The position numbers were made by a program, and so were the translations under genes. Source: Bacillota bacterium (GTDB taxonomy: Bacteria; Bacillota; Clostridia; Christensenellales; Aristaeellaceae). From it: a stretch of DNA of 55,902 nucleotides. Of the stretch, positions 28,420 through 37,255 are shown in pieces; position 1 is the first letter of the stretch, and each line of letters starts with the position of its first letter. The DNA is taken from positions 1-55,902 of the forward strand of contig JAEYPB010000102.1 in assembly GCA_023411175.1 (NCBI GenBank), in the 5' to 3' direction. The notes beneath the pieces were generated by a model. It searched no databases and was not told where the DNA came from. It saw only the letters and a list, made by a program, of their open reading frames with translations.

Positions 28420-29337
28420 TTACTTCAGGAACTGATCGACGTTGGCGCTGTCGACCACGGTGGTCTCGGCCTCGATGATCTTGTTTTCGAGGGTCTCGCC
28501 ATGAATCGCCTTGACGAGCGCCTCGATGGCGTTCTTTCCGATGGCGACCGGGCCCACGTCGAGCGTCGCGGTCAGCTCGCCGGCCTTCACGGCTTCCTTG
28601 GCGTTGGGGTTGCCGTCGAGGCCGACGCAGAGGATGTCCGCGCGACCGGCCTGCTTGCAGGCCTGGGCGGCGCCCAGCGCCATCTCATCGGACAGGCCGT
28701 AGAAGACGTTGATCTCCGGGTGCGCCTGCAGCATGTTGGTGGCGGCATTCATGCCCTTCTCGCGCTCCCAATCGCCCGCCTGGGTGGCAACGACCTTGAC
28801 GCCCGGGTAGGACGCGGCGGCCTTGTCCACAAAACCACCCATGCGCTGGGTGGTGTAGTCGGAGGGCAGGCCTTCGATGATGGCGACGTTGGCGGTGCCG
28901 CCGGTCTTCTCGTTGACCCAGTCGGCGATCTTTCCGCCGCCGTTGTACTGGTTGTAGCCGGAGTAGGCGTACACTTCGCAGCCGGAGAGCTCGGTGATGG
29001 AGTTGAACATGACCACCGGAATCCCGGCCTCGTTGGCCTTCTTGATCCCGGCCACCAGCGCGTCGATGTTGATGCCGCACACCGCGATGCCGGCGACGCC
29101 CTTGGTGATCATGTCTTCAATCAGCTGCATCTGGCCGGCATAGTCGCTCTCCACTTCGGGCGCCATGACGGTCAGCGTGTAGCCGGCCGCCTCTGCGACG
29201 GGCTTCGCGCCCTCGATGCAGCTTGCGTAGAATGGGCTCGTCATCGCCGGAGGGAGAAACGCGATCTCGTTGGACGCGGCCAATGCGGGGATTGCAGCCA
29301 TCAGCAGAACCAGTACCAGCGACAGGATTTTCTTCAT
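28420..29337 (-). CDS. CUT2 sugar-binding periplasmic-type protein
   Basis: A 305-residue periplasmic-binding-protein-like domain (Peripla_BP_4 type), as in RbsB. The leader MKKILSLVLVLLMAAIPALA ends in an ALA-A signal peptidase I site. There is no lipobox Cys, unlike most Gram-positive binding proteins. ITKGVAGIAVCGINIDAL and YGLSDEMALGAAQACKQAG are typical sugar-binding folds. The sugar is not predictable. ATG with AGGAGG about eight bases upstream. First gene of the importer operon; an AT-rich region (about 29385-29470) supplies its promoter but no clear -35/-10 pair stands out. Confidence 0.93.
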   Translation of the reverse strand: MKKILSLVLVLLMAAIPALAASNEIAFLPPAMTSPFYASCIEGAKPVAEAAGYTLTVMAPEVESDYAGQMQLIEDMITKGVAGIAVCGINIDALVAGIKKANEAGIPVVMFNSITELSGCEVYAYSGYNQYNGGGKIADWVNEKTGGTANVAIIEGLPSDYTTQRMGGFVDKAAASYPGVKVVATQAGDWEREKGMNAATNMLQAHPEINVFYGLSDEMALGAAQACKQAGRADILCVGLDGNPNAKEAVKAGELTATLDVGPVAIGKNAIEALVKAIHGETLENKIIEAETTVVDSANVDQFLK

Positions 29338-29451
29338 GGGCTTACTCCTCCTTGCATTTATGGGCTTGCTTCAGCCCATCCCATCTATATTTTATTACAA
29401 TTTATTCTATAATATTTCCTAATTTCGGTTCTATTTTTCCGATTATCAGCA

Positions 29452-29464
29452 GATAATTGTTATC
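29452..29464. promoter_or_regulatory. Palindrome in the divergent region, possible operator
   Basis: GATAATTGTTATC has perfect GATAA/TTATC arms around a three-base centre. It lies in the 223-base gap between the importer operon (minus) and the small secreted protein (plus), within an AT-rich stretch. A LacI- or AraC-type factor could bind; this is only a candidate. Confidence 0.35.
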
Positions 29465-29496
29465 TTTTTATCCATCCAATCATCACTTTTCATCCC

Positions 29497-29525
29497 TTGA
29501 CATAATCTCCGATCAACGCTATCCT
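29497..29525 (+). promoter_or_regulatory. Promoter of the small secreted protein gene
   Basis: Perfect TTGACA (29497-29502), 17-base spacer, TATCCT (29520-29525), 35 bases before the start codon. Confidence 0.6.
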
Positions 29526-29560
29526 ATAGAAGCCCATATCCGACGGAAGGAGGAGTTCGC

Positions 29561-30037
29561 ATGCACCGCAAACTCCTGGCCTGGATCACCATCGCACTCT
29601 GTCTTTTTTCCTTCATGCCCGCAGGGGCGGTGTCCTTTTCCAAAGCGCACGCGGGCATCAAGTACGGCGGCGGCGTCTACCGCATCGGCGAGACAAATAC
29701 AAAGTGGAAATCAAAGCTGGGCAAATATGTCCGTAAACTGAACGATACAAACGGCACCCTCGCCTCCTACACCTACACGTTCAAGGGACAAGGCGTCAGG
29801 GTGACGACGCTCTATAGCCGCAAGCTGCGCAAGGAAAAGATCACCTCCATTCTCGTCTGGGGAACAAAGGTGACCGCCGCCGGCGGCGTCAAGGTAGGCC
29901 TTGGCTTCAAGAAGATGACCGGCATCCTTGGCAATAAGTTTACGAGGAAGAACGGCGTCTACTCCTACCAGGCGGGTTCCCGCAAGCTTCAGGTCAAGTC
30001 GTCCGACGGCAAGATCAAGCTGATCAAGATTACTTGA
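29561..30037 (+). CDS. Small secreted basic protein, unknown function
   Basis: A 158-residue protein with a signal peptide (MHRKLLAWITIALCLFSFMP, cleavage near AGA-V or later). The mature part is very rich in Lys and Gly with short beta-like stretches (GIKYGGGVYRIGETNTKWKS; YTYTFKGQGVRVTTLYSR; VKSSDGKIKLIKIT). I do not recognise a family. AGGAGG lies about seven bases before the ATG. It stands alone with its own promoter and a strong hairpin after it, and its codon use is less GC-biased than its neighbours. Confidence 0.75.
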   Translation: MHRKLLAWITIALCLFSFMPAGAVSFSKAHAGIKYGGGVYRIGETNTKWKSKLGKYVRKLNDTNGTLASYTYTFKGQGVRVTTLYSRKLRKEKITSILVWGTKVTAAGGVKVGLGFKKMTGILGNKFTRKNGVYSYQAGSRKLQVKSSDGKIKLIKIT

Positions 30038-30049
30038 TTTTCTCGAAAG

Positions 30050-30091
30050 CGTAAACGCCCGGCTGATCGAATGATCAGCCGGGCGTTTACG
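30050..30091. terminator. Perfect 19-bp stem-loop after the secreted protein gene
   Basis: The arms at 30050-30068 and 30073-30091 are exact reverse complements with a four-base loop (GAAT). No T tract follows, so the stem alone may stop or protect the transcript. Confidence 0.7.
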
Positions 30092-30121
30092 ATGCCGGGT
30101 CTAAATCTGGTCAAGCCGGAG

Positions 30122-30168
30122 ACAAAGCAGCACCCCGCGGTCCAGGTTTTGGATCGCGGGGCGCTTTG
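30122..30168 (-). terminator. Terminator of the rhamnosidase operon
   Basis: Minus strand: AAAGCGCCCCGCGATCC, short loop, then GGACCGCGGGGTGCTGCTTT. The stem is long but imperfect, with a short T-rich end. It lies 15 bases after the GH78 stop. Confidence 0.6.
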
Positions 30169-30182
30169 TATCTGGGATGGGT

Positions 30183-32834
30183 TTAGAACGGAGGCAGTAC
30201 GTCCTTCGGGATTCGGCGGCCGATCGCATCGCCCTGGGGCGCGTACTCATACCGCCAGACGCCGCTGCCGCGGGTGAACCGCGCGCCATCGACCGCCCGG
30301 CCGTTCTCGGTGACATTAGCCCCGGCATAGGGCAGGATGATCTCCGCCTCGGTGTTGAAGGGCACCTCCACCTCGATGGCGAGGCGGCCGTTTTCGTACT
30401 TCCAGCCGGAGGACAGCATGCCGTAGGGCGTGCGGACGGAGGCGCGGGCGTGGGTCAGCTGGTCGTTGGGCATCGGCTCGACGCGCGCCTTTTTAAAGCC
30501 CGGCGCACCTTCCACGGGGTTCAGGCCCGCCGCGTACCGGTACATCCATTCGGCGATGGAACCGTAGGCGTAGTGGTTGAAGGAGTTCATGCTGACCGGG
30601 CCAAAGTCGCCGTTCTCGTCGATGCCGTTCCAGCGCTCCCAGATGGTGGTGGCGCCGCGCTCCACCGCGTAGAGCCAACTGGGGCGGCCGGTGGACAGGA
30701 GCAGCGAATAGGCGTACTCGTTCAGCCCGTTCTCGCTGAGCGCCGGGCAAAGGTAGGGCGTCCCCACAAAACCGGTGGTCAGGAGGTTTTTGTCGGCGCG
30801 GATGCGCTCCGCCAGGTGCTTTGCGATCACCGGGCGCTCATGCTCCTCGCACAGGCCAAAGTGCAGCGCGATCACCTGGGCGGTCTGGGTCTCGGACAGC
30901 ACGCGGCCGCCGGGCGTCATGTACTCCTTGCGGAACGCGGTGCGGACTCTGGCATGGAGCGCCTCGTACTTCTCCGCTTCCTCCGCTTTGCCCAGCACCC
31001 GCGCGGCCTTTGCCACCAGCTGCGCCGAATAGGCGTAGTAGGCGGTGGCGATCAGGTCCGTGGGCGTCGCGCCGAAGAGGTTGAAGGGGTCGGCAGTGTC
31101 CTGCGCCAGCCAGTCGCCCAGGTGGAAGCCGTAGTAGCGGTCCACGCCCTCGGTGTCCTGGCTGGTCATGTAGTCCACCCAGGCCTTCATGCTGTCAAAC
31201 TGATCCTCGAGCGCCGCGACGTCGCCGTAGTACAGGTACAGGTCCCAGGGGATGATGGTCGCCACATCGCCCCAGGCGGTGGTGGGAAAATCCCACAGGC
31301 CCGAGCCGTAGATGAAGAACGGGATTACCACCGGCACATAGCCGTGCTTCGACTGCTCCTTTTTGAGATCGTAGAGGTACTTGCGGTAGAAGGCGTCCGA
31401 CTCCATGTTCATGCAGGCGGTGGCGCCGAACACCTGCGCGTCGCCCGTCCAGCCCATGCGCTCGTCGCGCTGCGGGCAGTCGGTCGGCACGTCGACAAAG
31501 TTGCCCTTCTGGCCCCAGAGCGCGTTCAGGAACAGCCGGTTGACCCTCTCGTCGGAGCATTCGAACCAGCCGGTGCGCTCCATCTTCGAATAGACCACCT
31601 CGGCGGTGAAGTCCGCGGGGTTCACTTCCCCGGCCCAGCCCGTGAGGCGGATGTATCGGAAGCCCATAAAGGTCATGTAGGGCGCGTATTCCTCGCCGCC
31701 GCCCCGACAGATGTAGCGCGTTTCCGCCAGCGCGGTGCGCATGTTTTCGCGGTAGAAGTTGCCGTGCTTGTCGAGGTATTCGCCCGCCTGCAGCAGGATC
31801 TCGGTGCCCGCCGGCGCGTTCGTTTTGAAGCGCACCCAGCCGGACATGTTCTGTCCGAAGTCGAGCACGGTTTCGCCAACCGGCGTGGTAATCACCTTTT
31901 CGCAGGCGCGCGTCTCCATCACGGTGAGCGGCACGCTGCGCCGCGCCTCGAGCCTGCCCTTCGGCGGCGCGATCACGACGGCCTTGTCCCACGCCGAATC
32001 GTCGAAGCCGGGCGCGTCCCAGCCGGTCTGCACGCGGCGGGCGTCGAAGTATTCGCCGTCGTATATCTCGCTGCGAAGGAAGGGGCTTTCCGAAACCTTC
32101 CAGCTTTCATCGGTGGCGATTACCTCGGACGAACCGTCCTCATACTCGACCACCAGATCGCACCTCAGCCCCAGCGTGTCGCCGTACAGCTGCGTGCGGG
32201 TGGAGATGCCCGGCCAGTTGACGCGGCCCTTGTAATAGCCGTTTCCGAGGAACGCGCCCAGCGCGTTGTCGCCCTCGCGCAGCATGTCCGTCACGTCGTA
32301 GGTCTGGTACTGTATCCACTGATCGTAGGCGTTGATGAACGGGGCGAGCACGTCGTCGCCGACGCGCGCGCCGTTCAAAAACAGGCAGTATACGCCGACG
32401 CCGGAGACGTAGGCGCGGGCGCGGCGCACCGGTTTCTCCGCGCGGAAGGCGCGGCGAAGCTGCGGAAAGCCCTCCCCCGCCCGGCCGATCCACCGGCCCG
32501 ACCAGGACGTGTCGTACTTCGCGGTTTCAAAGTATGCGGTCTCGCTCCAGCCGCTCTCCGCGCCGTTTTCGTCCCACACCTTGACGCGCCAGAAGTAGCG
32601 CGCGCAGGGCTCCAGCTTTATTTCAAGGCGAACGCCTACGCTCTCGCTGCACGCCACCTTGCCGCTGTCGTGAAGCGGGGATGAAAACTCCGGCGACAGG
32701 TCCACCTGGAGGCGCCGGGCGCTCTGGCGCTTGTTCGCGCCCTCGGCTTCGGTCACCCACGAGAGGGACGGCCTAACAAAGTCGAAGCCAACCGGGTTTT
32801 CCATGTAGTCGCAGCGCAGCTTGGTGATGTTCAT
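30183..32834 (-). CDS. Alpha-L-rhamnosidase, GH78
   Basis: An 883-residue enzyme that removes terminal alpha-L-rhamnose from plant glycans. Domain order is that of GH78: an N-terminal Fn3-like domain (YFWRVKVWDENGAESGWS), the beta-sandwich with LDFGQNMSGWVRF, then the six-hairpin catalytic domain. The acid motif is DCPQRDERMGWTGDAQ, and TTIWERWNGI carries the likely base. No signal peptide, so it probably acts in the cytoplasm on imported oligosaccharides. It overlaps the UroD-like gene by four bases (ATGA) and is the last gene of the CUT1 importer operon, which implies that the transporter brings in rhamnosides. Confidence 0.95.
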   Translation of the reverse strand: MNITKLRCDYMENPVGFDFVRPSLSWVTEAEGANKRQSARRLQVDLSPEFSSPLHDSGKVACSESVGVRLEIKLEPCARYFWRVKVWDENGAESGWSETAYFETAKYDTSWSGRWIGRAGEGFPQLRRAFRAEKPVRRARAYVSGVGVYCLFLNGARVGDDVLAPFINAYDQWIQYQTYDVTDMLREGDNALGAFLGNGYYKGRVNWPGISTRTQLYGDTLGLRCDLVVEYEDGSSEVIATDESWKVSESPFLRSEIYDGEYFDARRVQTGWDAPGFDDSAWDKAVVIAPPKGRLEARRSVPLTVMETRACEKVITTPVGETVLDFGQNMSGWVRFKTNAPAGTEILLQAGEYLDKHGNFYRENMRTALAETRYICRGGGEEYAPYMTFMGFRYIRLTGWAGEVNPADFTAEVVYSKMERTGWFECSDERVNRLFLNALWGQKGNFVDVPTDCPQRDERMGWTGDAQVFGATACMNMESDAFYRKYLYDLKKEQSKHGYVPVVIPFFIYGSGLWDFPTTAWGDVATIIPWDLYLYYGDVAALEDQFDSMKAWVDYMTSQDTEGVDRYYGFHLGDWLAQDTADPFNLFGATPTDLIATAYYAYSAQLVAKAARVLGKAEEAEKYEALHARVRTAFRKEYMTPGGRVLSETQTAQVIALHFGLCEEHERPVIAKHLAERIRADKNLLTTGFVGTPYLCPALSENGLNEYAYSLLLSTGRPSWLYAVERGATTIWERWNGIDENGDFGPVSMNSFNHYAYGSIAEWMYRYAAGLNPVEGAPGFKKARVEPMPNDQLTHARASVRTPYGMLSSGWKYENGRLAIEVEVPFNTEAEIILPYAGANVTENGRAVDGARFTRGSGVWRYEYAPQGDAIGRRIPKDVLPPF

Positions 32835-33838
32835 GGGGTTTCTCCTTTTTCAGTGTATTCTCTATAGAGCTTCAGGTACGCGCGATAGGTTTCAAGCGGC
32901 ACGTCCGGCGGCGTCTGATGGTCGACCGAGGGCAGGAAGCCGCCCTTTCGCATGGCGGGCAGCAGCCGCTCGAACTCCCGCCGCATCGCTTCCTCGCCGT
33001 TTTTCATGACGGTCTTGTCGAAGTGGCCCAGGAACAGGAATCGGGGATGGGCCTCCTGAAGCCGCGCCACGTCCACGCCTGCCTGCCTCTCGAGGGGCAG
33101 GATGCCCTCGAAACCGGAGGCCTCGAGCCACGGGATGAGTTCCGTCACGTCGCCGTCGGAATCGCAGAACACGCGGATGCCCCGCGCCTTCCACTCGGGC
33201 AGCATCCTCCTGTAAAAGGGGGCCAGGAAGCGCTCGAACAGCGCGCCCGACAGCATCGGGCCGTGGTTGTAGCTCATGTCTTCTGCGACGGTCATGAAAT
33301 CCGGCACGGCGTAGCGGCAGAATTCGTCCATGACGCGCAGGTTGTAGTCCGCCAGATCATCGTTGATCCTGTCCATGAACTCCGGCTCGTCGTAGAACGC
33401 GTACAGGTGGTTTTCGATGCCGAGCAGCGCCCTCGGCCCCCAGAAGGGGCCCACCACCGTCGTCCAGAGGATCGCGTCGCCGCGCTTTTGCAGCGCCGCC
33501 GCGGCTTCGAGCCGCGCCCGGTCGAAGGGTTCCTTTGGATAGATTATCGGCTTCAGCGCTTCGTAATCCGCCAGCGATTCCACGAGCGGCGCGCCGTGCC
33601 GCGCGGGCTTCGGCGCGGTCTCCGGAATCGGGTCCATCCAGAACTGCATGTCGAGATCCAGCCCCAGCGCGTGCTTGATCTGGTCGCACTGGGTGAACGG
33701 CGCCTCCTCCGGGATTTCGAGCCCCTCGGAGAGCCACCGCTCGACGGTCTTGTCCCACCACATCGCCCACTCGATCATGGGCAGCCGGTCGGCGCGCTCC
33801 AGCGAAAGCGCCCGACGGAACCGCTCGCGGGCGGTCAT
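32831..33838 (-). CDS. Uroporphyrinogen decarboxylase-like (UROD/MetE superfamily) protein
   Basis: A 335-residue TIM-barrel protein of the UROD-like family that includes corrinoid and methyl-transferases. It starts MTARERFRRALSLERADRLP, a standard opening, with GFEGILPLERQAGVDVARLQ and FLGHFDKTVM late. These members are common in carbohydrate operons of Clostridia and are not haem enzymes; true HemE motifs are absent. Their reaction is unknown, and a methyl transfer on methylated sugars is one idea. ATGA overlaps join it to both neighbours. Confidence 0.8.
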   Translation of the reverse strand: MTARERFRRALSLERADRLPMIEWAMWWDKTVERWLSEGLEIPEEAPFTQCDQIKHALGLDLDMQFWMDPIPETAPKPARHGAPLVESLADYEALKPIIYPKEPFDRARLEAAAALQKRGDAILWTTVVGPFWGPRALLGIENHLYAFYDEPEFMDRINDDLADYNLRVMDEFCRYAVPDFMTVAEDMSYNHGPMLSGALFERFLAPFYRRMLPEWKARGIRVFCDSDGDVTELIPWLEASGFEGILPLERQAGVDVARLQEAHPRFLFLGHFDKTVMKNGEEAMRREFERLLPAMRKGGFLPSVDHQTPPDVPLETYRAYLKLYREYTEKGETP

Positions 33839-34689
33839 CCCTTGATGGCTCCGGCAACCATGCCGGAGACGATCTTCTTGTTAAAGAAGATGAAGAGGAC
33901 GAGAGGCGGCAGCGTGATGAGCATCACGTCGGCGAACAGGAGGTTCCAGTCGCTGCCGTACTGCCCGTTGAAGTTGTAGAGCGTCTGCTGCACGGTGGCG
34001 TTCTTCGTGCCGGGCAGGAAGTAGAGCGGGTTGACGAAGTCGTTGAAGATGTTGACCGCCGACAGCACGATCACCGTCGCGGTGACCGGCTGCAGAAGCG
34101 GCATCACCACCTGCCAGAACATCCTGAAGGGGCCGCAGCCGTCGATGACGGCGGCCTCGTCCAGCTCCCGCGGGATCGACGCCATGAAGCCTCGGTACAG
34201 GATGCAGGAAAAGGACAGGTTGAGCGCCACCTCGATCAGCACCATGCCGCCGATGGACTTGTAGATGCCGATCCCCTGCATGACCCAGATGGTCGGCACA
34301 ATGGCGGGCGGAATCATGAGGCCGGTCAGCACGATGAAGTTGGCGATGGTGCCCATCCGGTCGCGCTTTCGCTGCAGCACGTACCCGGCCATCGAGCAGA
34401 CCGCCACCATCAGAAGGATTGAAAACAGCGTGATGGCGATGGAGTTGCCGAACGCGCGGATCACGATGCCGTTGTTGGTCTCAAGCACCTTCCGGTAGTT
34501 GTCGGCGATGTTGAACGCGCTGGGCCATTGGATGTTCATCAAAGACGCTTCCGACCGCGTCTTGAAGGAGTTCAGGATGACAAAGTAGAACGGCACGCAA
34601 TAGATCACCGCGGCGAACAAGACCGCCAGCGCGTCAAAGACCAGGCGCTTTGCGCCGCGGGCGCTTTTTGCACGGTTTTTCACGCTCAC
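33835..34689 (-). CDS. CUT1 sugar ABC transporter permease (MalG-like)
   Basis: A 284-residue protein with six spans. The EAA loop ASIPRELDEAAVIDGCGPFR is clear near residue 175. The start is a GTG at 34689 overlapping the previous stop (GTGA) with GGGAGG about seven bases upstream; the longer frame beyond is a shadow over the first permease. It pairs with the MalF-like permease. No CUT1 ATPase gene is nearby, so a shared MsmX-type ATPase elsewhere is probably used. Confidence 0.93.
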   Translation of the reverse strand: MSVKNRAKSARGAKRLVFDALAVLFAAVIYCVPFYFVILNSFKTRSEASLMNIQWPSAFNIADNYRKVLETNNGIVIRAFGNSIAITLFSILLMVAVCSMAGYVLQRKRDRMGTIANFIVLTGLMIPPAIVPTIWVMQGIGIYKSIGGMVLIEVALNLSFSCILYRGFMASIPRELDEAAVIDGCGPFRMFWQVVMPLLQPVTATVIVLSAVNIFNDFVNPLYFLPGTKNATVQQTLYNFNGQYGSDWNLLFADVMLITLPPLVLFIFFNKKIVSGMVAGAIKG

Positions 34690-35555
34690 AGGTCCACCTC
34701 CCGCCGGGTGATGAAGTAGTACAGCGGGAACGCGAGCAGCGAAATCAGGATGAACATGAGCACGTTGCCCAGCGTCGCAAGGCCGTAGTAGCCCGCCGAG
34801 TACTGCTTGTAGATGATCGACGCCAGAAGGTCCGTGGCAAAGCCCGGGCCGCCCTTGGTGGTCACCCAGATCAGATCGAACGTGCGAAGCCCGCCGATGA
34901 ACGCCAGGATGATGACCGAGTTCATCGCCGGCCGGCACAGCGGCAGCGTGATGTGCAGAAACTTGTCCCAGGTGGTGCCGCCGTCGATCGAGATTGCCTC
35001 ATAATACTGCTCCGGGATCGAGAGGATGCCGGCGATGTAGATGACGGTGGCGATGCCCACGCCCTTCCACACGTCGACCATGATCACGGAGTAGAGCGCG
35101 AGGTTCACATTCCCCAGCCAGTCGGGGCCGGCGATGCCGATGGCGGCAAGGGCGGCGTTGATCAGGCCGCGGGTCGGGTGCATCAGCGAGCGGAAGGTGA
35201 TGCCGACCGCCAGCGTCGAAATCAGGTTTGGGAAGAACAGGATGGAGCGCAGCGCGTGTCTGCTGCGAAGAAATGTGCTCGACAGCACCGCGCCAAAGAT
35301 GAGCCCCAGCACCACCTTGAGCACGCAGGTCATCGCCGCGTAGATCAGCGTATTTTTAAAGCCGATCCGAAGGGATGTCTCCTTGAAGAACATCCTGAGG
35401 TTGTCAAACCCGGTAAACGTCCAGTCCGTCAGCGTCCACGTGGTCATGCTGAAGAAAAAGGACATGATTGTCGGCAGAAGGAAGAGAACAAAAAATATGA
35501 TGCCGGCGGGTACGAGAAACCAGCCGGAGTACATTCGTTTGAGTGCTTTGGGCAA
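34686..35555 (-). CDS. CUT1 sugar ABC transporter permease (MalF-like)
   Basis: A 289-residue membrane protein with six spans (first at about residues 11-35). The EAA motif reads EQYYEAISIDGGTTWDKFLH near residue 200. It belongs to the LplB/UgpA group often tied to YesM/YesN-regulated plant-sugar operons. It is separated from its binding-protein gene by a 310-base array of hairpins. Confidence 0.94.
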   Translation of the reverse strand: MPKALKRMYSGWFLVPAGIIFFVLFLLPTIMSFFFSMTTWTLTDWTFTGFDNLRMFFKETSLRIGFKNTLIYAAMTCVLKVVLGLIFGAVLSSTFLRSRHALRSILFFPNLISTLAVGITFRSLMHPTRGLINAALAAIGIAGPDWLGNVNLALYSVIMVDVWKGVGIATVIYIAGILSIPEQYYEAISIDGGTTWDKFLHITLPLCRPAMNSVIILAFIGGLRTFDLIWVTTKGGPGFATDLLASIIYKQYSAGYYGLATLGNVLMFILISLLAFPLYYFITRREVDL

Positions 35556-35578
35556 GGCCTACACCTCCGTATAGAGCG

Positions 35579-35863
35579 CGCCGGCTGCGCCGGCGACACG
35601 AAACAAAGCAATTAAGCGGCTCCCGCCAAACGGAATCCTCGGGTGAGTGATCAGAGAGGGCCGAAGCCCTCTCTGATTTCAAATCAAATCCGGCGGCGTG
35701 TACGGCGGATTTGGCTTTTTCCGGGAGCGCTAGCGCAGGAAAAAGCGTGCCCGCTCCGGTTTTCACCCACAAACGCCCGCGGGCGTTTGAGAAAACCGGC
35801 CCGTTGTATTGCGAGGGAAAGCCGCCGAGCGGATTTCCCTCGCGGCGTCGGCTATGCCGACGC
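35579..35863. repeat. Array of seven tandem stem-loops between binding protein and permease genes
   Basis: Consecutive inverted repeats fill the 310-base gap: 35579-35595 (7 bp), 35650-35677 (12 bp, C-TTCG-G loop on the minus strand), 35685-35713 (8 bp), 35714-35746 (9 bp), 35756-35799 (9 bp outer plus a 20-base perfect palindrome inside), 35811-35843 (10 bp) and 35845-35863 (8 bp, loop TAT). Stem sequences differ, so this is not one repeat family. It sits where differential expression of binding protein over permeases is set. Confidence 0.8.
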
Positions 35864-35865
35864 AA

Positions 35866-37140
35866 TTACCATCCCGCCAGTCCCAGCTGCTTGGCCTGCT
35901 TCTCGACGTCGGCGTCATACTCGGCCGCGCACTCCTCGGGGGAGCGCAGGCCGCCCATGGCCTCGATGCAGATCTGCGGCGAGTTGGGGCCCTTGACGGA
36001 GGTGATGAACTCGAGGGCCGGGGCGGTTTTGCCCGCCTCGAAATAGGGCATCATCTCGAGCACGCCCTGGTAGGCGGTCTCGGGCATCTCGACGCCGGAC
36101 ACCACGTAGGGGCCTTCCGCGGAGGTCGCGGCGGCGTAGGCGTTCAGGCCTTCGGGCGACACGAAGAACTCAATCCACTTGAGGGCGGCATCGACGTTCT
36201 GGCCGTTCTTGAACACATAGATGGAGTTGGGCAGCCACACGGTCAGGCCATGGTCGTCGGGATTGTCGCCGGGCTGGCCGAACACGCCGATGTTGTCGGC
36301 GGCCTCGCGGCCAAAGTTCTTCTCAACGTTGGTGATGGCGTTGGTCAGCATCGGGTAATGGACGCCTTCGCCGCTCGACAGCATCTGCAGTGCGTAGTCG
36401 TAGGTGTTGGTGTTGTAGTCGGCGTTCATGAAGCCCTTCTGGTAGACTTCCGCCATCTTGGCGAAGGCCTTGAAGGCCGCCGGATCGGTGGCGTACTTGG
36501 CCTTGTTGTTGTTAAAGTCCACCGCGAAGTTCGGGTTTTCCTTCTGCACGTTGTAGTAGTCGGCCAGAAGGATCAGCTGGCTGGACCAGTCGTCGCCGAA
36601 GGAGGCGATGACGGCGGTCTTGCCGGCGGCCTTGATCTTCTCGCAGTTGGCCATCAGGTCCGCCCAGGTGTGGGGCACTTCAAGGCCCAGTTCCTTGTAG
36701 ACGGCCTTGTTGTACAGCCAGGCGCCGACGAACGAGGAACCGGAGGGAACGCCGTAAACGCGGTCGTCCACCGTGACGGTCACCTTGTAGGAATCGGAGA
36801 AAGTGGACATGTAGGGCATTTCCGTCAGGTCCACGAAGTTCTGCGCCGGGTTGAGGGAGGACAGCAGCGATCCGGAGTTGAAGTAGCACAGATCGGCCAT
36901 CTCGCCTGCGGCCAGACGGGTGCGGACGATGTTCTCGCCCTCGGCGCCGCCGGGGCGAACCTCGATCTCAAGGTCGATGCCGAGCTTCTCCTTCGCCAGA
37001 GCCGCGACGGCTTCGATGCCGGCGGTGGGCGAAGTGTTGTCAATCAGGAGCGTCAGCGTCGTGCCCTCAGCAGAAGCGGGGATGCTCATGGACGCAACAA
37101 TCAGAACCAGGGTCATCAGCAGAATGGACAGTTTTCTCAC
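35866..37140 (-). CDS. CUT1 extracellular sugar-binding protein
   Basis: A 424-residue family 1 solute-binding protein. The leader (RKLSILLMTLVLIVASMS) ends in a PASA-E signal peptidase I site, with no lipobox Cys. Segments such as AAGEMADLCYFNSGSLL, YGVPSGSSFVGAWLYNKAVY and WADLMANCEKIKAAGKTAVI are typical. Start: the GTG at 37140 has AAGGTGG eight bases upstream; a TTG at 37143 is the alternative. It likely binds a rhamnose-containing oligosaccharide, judged only by operon context. The gene is flanked on both sides by hairpin arrays. Confidence 0.92.
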   Translation of the reverse strand: MRKLSILLMTLVLIVASMSIPASAEGTTLTLLIDNTSPTAGIEAVAALAKEKLGIDLEIEVRPGGAEGENIVRTRLAAGEMADLCYFNSGSLLSSLNPAQNFVDLTEMPYMSTFSDSYKVTVTVDDRVYGVPSGSSFVGAWLYNKAVYKELGLEVPHTWADLMANCEKIKAAGKTAVIASFGDDWSSQLILLADYYNVQKENPNFAVDFNNNKAKYATDPAAFKAFAKMAEVYQKGFMNADYNTNTYDYALQMLSSGEGVHYPMLTNAITNVEKNFGREAADNIGVFGQPGDNPDDHGLTVWLPNSIYVFKNGQNVDAALKWIEFFVSPEGLNAYAAATSAEGPYVVSGVEMPETAYQGVLEMMPYFEAGKTAPALEFITSVKGPNSPQICIEAMGGLRSPEECAAEYDADVEKQAKQLGLAGW

Positions 37141-37175
37141 CAAATAAACCACCTTTCCACATAGTTTATGTCCTA

Positions 37176-37204
37176 AGCATAACACAAGGCCCAGAGGCTG
37201 TCGA
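37176..37204 (-). promoter_or_regulatory. Probable promoter of the CUT1 importer / rhamnosidase operon
   Basis: Minus strand: TCGACA (37204-37199), 17-base spacer, TATGCT (37181-37176), 36 bases before the binding-protein start. The weak -10 fits dependence on an activator such as the YesN-type regulator upstream. Confidence 0.5.
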
Positions 37205-37255
37205 TGGAAAATCCAACAAGGCACATGGAGGATTCAGCCGACGACACTCAAAATT

